DNA from: an uncultured Methylophilus sp.
Lineage (GTDB): Bacteria; Pseudomonadota; Gammaproteobacteria; Burkholderiales; Methylophilaceae
NCBI GenBank assembly: GCA_936943315.1
Contig: CAKZJM010000256.1
Coordinates: forward strand, 1 to 10,169
Direction of reading: 5' to 3'
DNA length: 10,169 nucleotides
Shown here: positions 4,952-10,169 of the stretch, one piece after another
Layout: the number at the start of each line of letters is the position of its first letter
How positions within the stretch are numbered: position 1 is the stretch's first letter
Notes under the pieces: model-generated
What the model saw: the letters and a program-made list of their open reading frames with translations, nothing else
Databases searched by the model: none
Told to the model about the DNA's origin: nothing
Position numbers and translations under genes: made by a program

Positions 4952-5882
4952 AAATGATGGGCACGATGCGCCCCTGTCGATCTAGCTGACCGCATAGTTC
5001 AGGGTAAGAGCCTGCCCAATGACTATCTGAGTAGAATGGGTGAGCGCCGAAGTCAAAAGACTTCCATTGCATTTTGTTAAGTTTTATATCTGTATTATCA
5101 ATTGCATTCACTATCGACAGGAAATTATGTAAATTGTACTGAGAGTCATCCCATTCCCAATGCCGCCTTTGAGGGCTCAGCACTTTATGAATTGTGCTAA
5201 ATAATAAAAAATTATCTGGCCTCCAGTTTTTGGGTTTGCAACTAGCGATAACTCTCCCGATTTTTTGAAGTTCTTCCTCCGAATCAAATAAATACAGCAG
5301 ATGTATATCCAGATTTTGATAGCCTTCCAGTATCTGCAAGTAACGTGGCTTGCTCTTTTGAGTGCATTCAAGTTCCACGCAAAAAACATTTTTCTTGCCC
5401 GCACTCACATGAATGAGGAAGTCTGGCTGAGGCTTTCTTTCAGTTTGAACATAAGTCATAAAAGGCGGAATTTGCCCAAGGCTGATCTGATGTACCGTGT
5501 AAATGGCTCTGAATTTCTGGATTTTAAGATTATGTCTCAGCTGTTCCAAACTGCCGATTTTGCTCGGCTGAAACGTTTTTATTGGGCCTTCTCTTAGAAA
5601 GAAAACATTTCTAAGAGCATCAATGCCTTTGGGGGTGATGCCACAAAGACTGATATGCCGATTTGTGCTTTGCATAACATGGTGGATTTTTAACAAACTC
5701 TCATCTTCCATCTTTTTACATAGGCGATAGGCTTGCGAATAATCACGCTCAAGGAGTAATGAAATATTTGCAATAGTGGTGAAAGTCTCCTCGACCAAAA
5801 AGTGCAGCAATCGAGTCCGAAGCATCTCATTTATTTTGATTTTTTCCTGCCAAGTCATTTCTGGTATTAAAGATTTATTCAT
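4929..5882 (-). CDS. MobC-like replication-relaxation (Replic_Relax) family protein
   Basis: The 317-residue protein has an N-terminal winged helix (about 20-95, ending in the wing-like ISLCGITPKGIDAL) and a C-terminal nuclease-like fold. The second part shows the family marks LRHNLKIQKFRA (115-126), TERKPQPDFLI (147-157) and VFCVELECTQKSKPRYLQIL (166-185), resembling the PD-(D/E)xK core used in Replic_Relax proteins for DNA binding or processing. Members are encoded on mobilisable plasmids and islands and are named for a role in mobilisation or plasmid relaxation; enzymatic activity is not established for most. It is the last gene of an overlapping operon: its ATG shares one base with the stop of the upstream gene (TAATG), implying translational coupling. 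The exact role here is inferred from context. Confidence 0.72.
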   Translation of the reverse strand: MNKSLIPEMTWQEKIKINEMLRTRLLHFLVEETFTTIANISLLLERDYSQAYRLCKKMEDESLLKIHHVMQSTNRHISLCGITPKGIDALRNVFFLREGPIKTFQPSKIGSLEQLRHNLKIQKFRAIYTVHQISLGQIPPFMTYVQTERKPQPDFLIHVSAGKKNVFCVELECTQKSKPRYLQILEGYQNLDIHLLYLFDSEEELQKIGRVIASCKPKNWRPDNFLLFSTIHKVLSPQRRHWEWDDSQYNLHNFLSIVNAIDNTDIKLNKMQWKSFDFGAHPFYSDSHWAGSYPELCGQLDRQGRIVPIISTLEADM

Positions 5883-6766
5883 TACTTATCTTTCCGTAAG
5901 GTTTCATGCATTTTTTGAATATGTTTTTTCAGTTCAACGGGGTTAGGTTTGTGTGTGGATTTTGTAACGTGCTCGCTAAATTTTTCTGCGAGTAATTTTT
6001 CGCGTTTTAACGCAACAGCAATTCCAGCTTCAGGTACAAACCTGCCTGTCTCTGAGCTCTTTATTAAACTGCGTAGATAGCTAAGTGGCGCGCCATGAAC
6101 TTTGTTTTGTATGAGTCTGGCGGCTAACTCATCAAGTATTTCTTGGGCTGTTGAGGCATCGGTTGCGGATAGTAACGTTTCAGCAATTTCACATTCTTTT
6201 GATGAGAGTTGTGTGGGGAAAACGTACTCTCGCTTAATTGAGAGCTCTGAATTTGGTAGTGGTTGTTGTAGTTTATTATTGATATACCCTTGAGTTTGAA
6301 AACCCTTAGGCTCTGAAAATGCATCACTCGGATTTTCTGACATATCTATTTGCCGAGCATCAGAAAACCTATCGTTCGGCTTGTTTGACAGTGAGGCTTC
6401 TACTGCCCAGATATCAGGGTGATTTAATACCCACTGTTTACCAATAATTTGTCCCGCTTTATACGTTCTTTCTGATTGCCTACTCAGTGCCGCCGCCTCA
6501 GCTGTGTCAATTTTCTTCGTAACGATTTGTAGTGCCCCATAATGTTTTAGCTCTCTCACGTAGCTACGCAATTGAGTTATTCCGCCTGGTGATAATGAAA
6601 CGATATGGGACGCATAAAATGACCAATTGTTAGGAAAATCCCACAACATGCAAAATAACCCTCGAGCTCCAAAACTCAAGCGTTTGTCGCGTAAAACCGA
6701 TCGTTTTAACGGCTTGGCAAAGGCCGTTTCATCACCGTTGCGGGTAATAAAAATTGGACCACTCAT
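5882..6766 (-). CDS. Winged-helix replication-initiator-like protein (STY4528/DnaD-N type)
   Basis: The N-terminal third (about 15-85) contains DKRLSFGARGLFCMLWDFPN then NWSFYASHIVSLSPGGITQL and RSYVRELKHYGAL. This is the pattern of the winged-helix domain of phage replisome organisers and island replication proteins (STY4528-type): a D-x-R-L-S-x-x-A-x-G-L start and a G-I-x-x-L-R-S-x-x-x-E-L-x-x-x-G ending. The central part is low in order, and the C-terminal part (about 190-290) is helical and charged, consistent with a partner-binding tail. It likely binds DNA in replication or regulation of a mobile island. It sits between the AlpA-like gene (4-bp ATGA overlap) and the MobC-like gene (1-base overlap). 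The 294 residues are a plausible full length, but the biochemical role is inferred. Confidence 0.65.
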   Translation of the reverse strand: MSGPIFITRNGDETAFAKPLKRSVLRDKRLSFGARGLFCMLWDFPNNWSFYASHIVSLSPGGITQLRSYVRELKHYGALQIVTKKIDTAEAAALSRQSERTYKAGQIIGKQWVLNHPDIWAVEASLSNKPNDRFSDARQIDMSENPSDAFSEPKGFQTQGYINNKLQQPLPNSELSIKREYVFPTQLSSKECEIAETLLSATDASTAQEILDELAARLIQNKVHGAPLSYLRSLIKSSETGRFVPEAGIAVALKREKLLAEKFSEHVTKSTHKPNPVELKKHIQKMHETLRKDK

Positions 6767-6984
6767 TTTTGGCTCTGAGCATCATTTAACGCGCTGCGTA
6801 ATTGCCCCACATTCCATCCAGTGACGCGAGGGGATAGTTTTTTGGGAGAGGGGATGCGACCTGATTGAACACCACGCCAAATGGTTGCAGAGCTGCATGC
6901 GTAGAGTTTTAGTAATACCGGCAGTCTTACAAATGCTGAGTCTGGGAGTAAATCAAAGTCTTGAATTGATTCTTGATATTTCAT
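6763..6984 (-). CDS. AlpA-like excisionase/regulator
   Basis: This 73-residue protein belongs to the AlpA/MerR-like small helix-turn-helix group. Residues 20-66 read VLLKLYACSSATIWRGVQSG followed by RIPSPKKLSPRVTGWNVGQL, with the hallmark S-x-A-T-I-W-R recognition segment and the R-V-T-x-W wing of AlpA proteins. Relatives activate integrase genes or act as excisionases for P4-like islands. The ATG at 6984 has AGGA 9 bases upstream. It is the first gene of the operon, overlapping the next gene by ATGA, and lies downstream of a strong inverted-repeat operator at 7049-7077. No integrase is present in this window. The extra N-terminal 19 residues (MKYQESIQDFDLLPDSAFV) are common in this group. 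Confidence 0.82.
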   Translation of the reverse strand: MKYQESIQDFDLLPDSAFVRLPVLLKLYACSSATIWRGVQSGRIPSPKKLSPRVTGWNVGQLRSALNDAQSQK

Positions 6985-7031
6985 GTTGATGCATCCTGTT
7001 GCTTGTTGAGTCAGGTTGCATCGTAATGACT

Positions 7032-7077
7032 GATTTTTCAGAAAAATCTAAAATGAAATTTTATTTTTTTCATTTTA
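7032..7077. promoter_or_regulatory. Inverted-repeat operator upstream of the alpA operon
   Basis: TAAAATGAAA (7049-7058) and TTTCATTTTA (7068-7077) form a perfect 10-bp inverted repeat with a 9-bp spacer. GATTTTT (7032-7038) and AAAAATC (7042-7048) form a second hairpin next to it. No single convincing promoter pair could be chosen in this AT-rich run. The arms share TAAAATGA/TCATTTTA with the hipBA operator at 2041-2083. Confidence 0.6.
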
Positions 7078-7118
7078 AAGCGACGGAAGGCCAGTTTGCC
7101 TAATAAGAGGTAATAAAA

Positions 7119-7142
7119 AAACCTGAATTAGAATTCAGGTTT
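7119..7142 (-). terminator. Rho-independent terminator of the defence operon
   Basis: AAACCTGAATT (7119-7129) and AATTCAGGTTT (7132-7142) are perfect complements. On the minus strand the stem runs into seven T residues, a textbook terminator about 100 bp beyond the nuclease stop codon. On the + strand the tail is T-poor, so it mainly ends the leftward transcript. Confidence 0.85.
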
Positions 7143-7238
7143 CAATATTTATAAGTGAGACTTTGTTAGGTCAAAAAATGCTCTAACCTCGAAGTCTATT
7201 AGACTTAAATGCCCGCAATATCAATGCGCTTTAAAACT

Positions 7239-8261
7239 TTATGCAATTTTCGAAATTACTAGACCAGGAAATCTATTTTGCATTTTCAAGATAAATTCTG
7301 GAGTGTTGGTTATACCCCAGTTGCGAGCAACGTAATAACCAGCGCTGTTGTAAGTTAGCTCAGCTTCTTTGGTGTGGCGATATTTTGAATAACGCTTTTC
7401 GGTGTCTGTCATCTCATCAATCACTTTAAGCAGCCTAAAGCTGCAAGACACATCCTCTCTTAAAAAATTAAAAACATCAGCGTCAATCAAGCCATATTTT
7501 TTAAGTAGCATGACTGTAAAAAATCCAACGTCAGACTTTTTAAAGCCAGATTCAAAAATTTCATCGTTGTAACTAATACTATAAGTCGAGCGGTCCTTTT
7601 CAGAGCCTTTTGAAATGCGTTCTTCTCTTCTTTTTTGCTTCACTTCAATTTGGTATGCTTCTGCTTCAGGAAGGGGAATGATTTGCTCGGCACTTAAAAT
7701 AAGCTGTTCATTTAGCTTATGCAACGATAAGCGCATGCAAGTGATATCAAGTTCTCTTTCATTCAACCACAGTACCGAGGTGGTAATTTCTTTAGAGAAG
7801 TTTGCAGCAGCCAAGATAATTCTTACATTACTAGCAAAGTCTTCTTCTTTGGGAGAATCCCAACCAAAAAAAGCACATAGCTGTGATTCAACATCATCAT
7901 TCGGCAGATTGTTATTCGTTAGAAATTTGCTGTATGTTGACTTGAGTTGCTCCCAGGTCATGTTTGAGATCATGGCGGCATAGCGGATAGCTTGCAATTC
8001 CATATGGCCACCATCTTCAGTGCGTTTAAGCTCGATAACTACTAAATTTGCATCCCGATCCACGGCGAGAAGATCAATTCTTCTATCGCTGCCATCCCAG
8101 TCGCCAAACTCTTCAGAAACCACCATCACATCATTTGCAATCACTGATATGTTGTTACGTAGCAAGCGTTGCAGGTCTCTACGCTCCCAAATGTATTCCT
8201 CTTGAAATGAGGTGGGTTGTAGAAGATTTAAACCATCTGCACTGAGTTGATATAAGGCCAA
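7239..8261 (-). CDS. PD-(D/E)XK endonuclease, NucS/DUF91-like, with C-terminal extension
   Basis: The N-terminal domain (about 20-105) carries an intact nuclease core: RRIDLLAVDRDANLVVIELK at 60-79 gives the metal-binding Asp63 and the Glu77-x-Lys79 pair, and MELQAIRYAAMIS adds the conserved Gln90 and Tyr94. This is the arrangement of NucS/DUF91 and related DNA-cleaving families. The middle (110-230) and a C-terminal segment (230-340, including KKSDVGFFTVMLLKKYG and YNSAGYYVARNWGITNTPEF) look like an added domain that may recognise a substrate or partner; I do not recognise it. The start is TTG at 8261, supported by GGGGAG 5 bases upstream; no ATG is available before codon 45. It is the last gene of the operon, 32 bp after kwaB, and ends before a strong terminator. 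Its likely job is nucleic-acid degradation in phage defence. Confidence 0.82.
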   Translation of the reverse strand: MALYQLSADGLNLLQPTSFQEEYIWERRDLQRLLRNNISVIANDVMVVSEEFGDWDGSDRRIDLLAVDRDANLVVIELKRTEDGGHMELQAIRYAAMISNMTWEQLKSTYSKFLTNNNLPNDDVESQLCAFFGWDSPKEEDFASNVRIILAAANFSKEITTSVLWLNERELDITCMRLSLHKLNEQLILSAEQIIPLPEAEAYQIEVKQKRREERISKGSEKDRSTYSISYNDEIFESGFKKSDVGFFTVMLLKKYGLIDADVFNFLREDVSCSFRLLKVIDEMTDTEKRYSKYRHTKEAELTYNSAGYYVARNWGITNTPEFILKMQNRFPGLVISKIA

Positions 8262-8293
8262 TTTACTCCCCTTGAGCTCAATAACTAAGATAT

Positions 8294-9124
8294 TTATAAG
8301 TTTATAACCGAGTTGGCAAGTCTCTTCTCGTTACCAAAAGGAGTTGTGTAATAACGCTGTTCAATCCCATACAAAAGCAACTTCAACTCTTCGTCCGAAG
8401 AGATGTTGAATTTGCTATTTTGGGGATCGAAGGTCAATTTATTGTCGCAGTAGCCTTGAATGTAAGAGTGAATTTCTGTCTTTTGCGCTTCAGACATTTG
8501 ATTCAACGTGTTTAACGCCAAACCAATTCGTTTGCGATTAGGTTTTGAAACCTTTTCTTCATTGTAGTCATTAACGAGGTTGATAAAAGGTTGATTTATG
8601 AAAACTCCAACTTCCTCTTTTGTTGCTTCTTTATAAAGCTGATCAATATCTTTGAAAATGCTCGTTAAATGAGACAGCTCACGAAATACCAATGTGTCAG
8701 AGCCTGGATAGTAAACTGCATCGGGAACTTTATTAATAACTAGCCTTGAGTCAGTTTGTTCAATTTCAGCAACTTCTCCAAACTTTATAACTTTCTTACG
8801 GATGAAGAGAGAAGGTGAAATATTTTGAAAGTAAAAGTTTTCGCCCTGATTTGCGAAAATAAACGAAATTTTTGAAAACTGATCCTTGGTTAGGTCATCC
8901 CAATCTTTAGAGTCAAAAGCAACTTTGAAAATTTCTGGGCAGAATTCATAAGTCGAGAATGACTCGATTTTAAACCATGAGTCCTCATCAAGGTTGTGGT
9001 CGGGATTATAGTTTACACAGGCATCTAGATTAACGTGTAAATCATCAAAAAGCGTTTGATCCGAAATAAGCTTAAAGTACGGTTTTTTACGATACCCCTT
9101 AACCTTCGCAAATATATTGTTCAA
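8294..9124 (-). CDS. kwaB: Kiwa defence protein KwaB (DUF4868)
   Basis: The 276-residue protein shows the DUF4868 pattern over its C-terminal two thirds: ENFYFQNISPSLFIRKK (95-111), the DAVYYPGSDTLVFREL block (135-150), LTSIFKDIDQLYKEAT (153-168), the conserved RKRIGLAL (197-204), and GIEQRYYTTPFGNEKRLANS (253-272). KwaB is the cytoplasmic DNA-binding effector of Kiwa, an anti-phage system in which membrane KwaA senses infection and KwaB acts on phage DNA replication and expression. The start is TTG at 9124, with AGGGA 6 bases upstream lying inside the end of kwaA; only 2 bp separate the genes. Assignment rests on remembered family motifs together with the adjacent KwaA-like membrane gene, which fit each other well. 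Confidence 0.8.
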   Translation of the reverse strand: MNNIFAKVKGYRKKPYFKLISDQTLFDDLHVNLDACVNYNPDHNLDEDSWFKIESFSTYEFCPEIFKVAFDSKDWDDLTKDQFSKISFIFANQGENFYFQNISPSLFIRKKVIKFGEVAEIEQTDSRLVINKVPDAVYYPGSDTLVFRELSHLTSIFKDIDQLYKEATKEEVGVFINQPFINLVNDYNEEKVSKPNRKRIGLALNTLNQMSEAQKTEIHSYIQGYCDNKLTFDPQNSKFNISSDEELKLLLYGIEQRYYTTPFGNEKRLANSVINL

Positions 9125-9126
9125 AT

Positions 9127-9675
9127 TTATTCCCTTTCGATAAAGGTGTAGTTATTAATTCTGTAAGCGGCTGGAATTTCAATATCATCCGGCTTCTTAT
9201 ATTTATGTTTACTAATTAAAAATATAGCAGCGCCTGTTTTTGTCTTTATGTTGTAAAACTCATAACCAAAAACTAAAAACAACGGATTAAAGTACAGCGC
9301 TTGAGATAAAAACGTAAAGACAAACAGAACAATGTAAACAAACCAAAGCGTTTCCCAATTGTTTATACCTAAAGCAACAAAAAAATAGCCTAAATAACTC
9401 GGCAAGAAACTGTTGTTTGCATGCTCTATGCAATCCACGTCGCCATGTTTAAAGCTGTCTTTACCAAGTCTTGAACTAAGTAAAATACTCAGCCAAGTTA
9501 AGATCAACGTTATTAAAGAGTAAAAAATATACGAAACATAGTTGGGTAATCTATAAAGCCAACAAATTTCAGGTAAGAAAACACTTAATGTCTGTTTGTT
9601 TTGAACTAGATAAACAATTAGTAGTAACGATGTTGCATTCACCGTGAGTAGAAGTCTAAATAATATATTTAGCAT
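9127..9675 (-). CDS. kwaA: Kiwa membrane protein KwaA
   Basis: This 182-residue protein has four predicted membrane helices, at about 3-24, 46-67, 91-105 and 108-129, followed by a soluble C-terminal part with FGYEFYNIKTKTGAAIFLIS and a charged tail. Size, topology and the location directly before a DUF4868 gene match KwaA, which forms the membrane-bound sensing component of Kiwa and recruits KwaB. The ATG at 9675 lies inside the end of hsdS (7-bp overlap) and has no strong ribosome site of its own, so translation is probably coupled to hsdS. KwaA sequences vary a lot, so the identification relies mainly on topology and neighbour. The gene is markedly AT-rich (about 32% G+C in the line 9541-9600), suggesting horizontal acquisition. 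Confidence 0.72.
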   Translation of the reverse strand: MLNILFRLLLTVNATSLLLIVYLVQNKQTLSVFLPEICWLYRLPNYVSYIFYSLITLILTWLSILLSSRLGKDSFKHGDVDCIEHANNSFLPSYLGYFFVALGINNWETLWFVYIVLFVFTFLSQALYFNPLFLVFGYEFYNIKTKTGAAIFLISKHKYKKPDDIEIPAAYRINNYTFIERE

Positions 9676-10169
9676 TTTATGGTGACCTGACCGTTCATCA
9701 GCATAGGCAGAAGCCAGTCTCGCAAAGAGACCAATTGTTCATTTTCTAGGCTTCTTTGAAAAATCATTTGGTTATATTTAGATACGATAGCATCATATTT
9801 TTTCAGAGTAGCTGACTCAGGGTAAACCAGCTCCAAAGAGTGCAGGTCATCTTTTGTGATTGAACCGAAGGTTGTGCCGGCAGAGTTTCTTCTGTCAAAA
9901 ATCTGTTTAAAGTATTTCATTACGTAAAACAAAAAACCATCAGAGCCAGTTTTGCTATTTAGCGCAGCAAGGCCTCGTCCAATACAGCAATCAACTTTAG
10001 CAATATTCATATCACCAACTGGTGCTCGAACGCTCAGCAGAATATCTCCCTTTTTTGCCATACGAGAAGGTGCGGTTGTAAATTGACGCGTTGTTGGAAA
10101 CAACCATCCAAAGTCAGTTGAGCCTTGGAAAAATACTGTTCCATTACCTTCCTCGTTATAAGACTCGCC
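9669..10169 (-). CDS. hsdS: Type I restriction-modification specificity subunit HsdS, 3' part
   Basis: The frame is open to the edge of the window, so only the C-terminal 166 residues are seen. They cover the end of a target-recognition domain and the distal conserved region. Visible marks are the GESYNEEGNGTVFFQGSTDF start, KKGDILLSVRAPVGDMNIA, CCIGRGLAAL, SAGTTFGSITKDDL and the ending LRDWLLPMLMNGQV, the classic terminus of HsdS. HsdS sets the DNA sequence recognised by the methylase HsdM and the restriction translocase HsdR; hsdM should lie upstream, outside the window. Its TAA overlaps the kwaA start by 7 bp, tying Kiwa to this operon. Nothing suggests a broken gene within the visible part. 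Confidence 0.95.
   Translation of the reverse strand, partial: GESYNEEGNGTVFFQGSTDFGWLFPTTRQFTTAPSRMAKKGDILLSVRAPVGDMNIAKVDCCIGRGLAALNSKTGSDGFLFYVMKYFKQIFDRRNSAGTTFGSITKDDLHSLELVYPESATLKKYDAIVSKYNQMIFQRSLENEQLVSLRDWLLPMLMNGQVTIKC

Noticed and set aside
1..10169. CRISPR array
   Set aside because: No regularly spaced direct repeats of 20-40 bp are seen, and no Cas-like protein is encoded.

Overview
The window looks like an accessory, island-type stretch of a Gram-negative, probably proteobacterial, chromosome. The evidence is an Sec/lipobox lipoprotein, an AlpA-type regulator, a Replic_Relax/MobC-like protein, a HipBA module and a type I restriction specificity subunit, with base composition that changes sharply from block to block. 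One line of hipA (1441-1500) is about 68% G+C, the operator just upstream of hipB about 13%, the structured block near 2400-2460 about 70%, and a line of kwaA about 32%. I cannot name the species.

Layout, left to right. (1) 3-233: the 3' end of a HEPN-type gene on the + strand, then a non-coding stretch (234-468) with a minus-strand terminator and a short G-rich direct repeat. (2) 469-2041: a hipB-hipA toxin-antitoxin pair on the minus strand, with a strong inverted-repeat operator and overlapping promoter at 2041-2101. (3) 2100-3010: about 900 bp with no convincing gene. It holds an unusually GC-rich, heavily base-paired block (2224-2752) that looks like a large structured RNA or an origin-like element, and seven copies of TCGTCA/TGACGA. 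(4) 3011-3464: a 37-residue single-pass membrane protein and an 89-residue small protein, both minus. (5) 3465-3807: inverted repeats and a start-less open frame. (6) 3808-4951: an XRE regulator divergent from a lipoprotein gene, with a shared operator region, followed by a HicB-like orphan antitoxin. (7) 4929-6984: a tightly overlapping minus-strand operon, alpA-like, replication-initiator-like, MobC/Replic_Relax-like, preceded by an inverted-repeat operator. (8) 7119-10169: a minus-strand defence operon read as hsdS (partial), kwaA, kwaB, then a PD-(D/E)XK nuclease of the NucS/DUF91 type, closed by a perfect terminator hairpin.

Functionally, regions 7 and 8 read as a mobile-element maintenance module next to a defence cluster. 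The defence operon couples the type I R-M specificity subunit to the two Kiwa proteins (membrane KwaA, DUF4868 KwaB) by a 7-bp overlap and a 2-bp gap, and ends in a nuclease that is not part of the described two-gene Kiwa system. The most interesting points are this composite operon, the unexplained GC-rich structured block, and the shared TAAAATGA/TCATTTTA operator arms in front of both hipB and the alpA operon.
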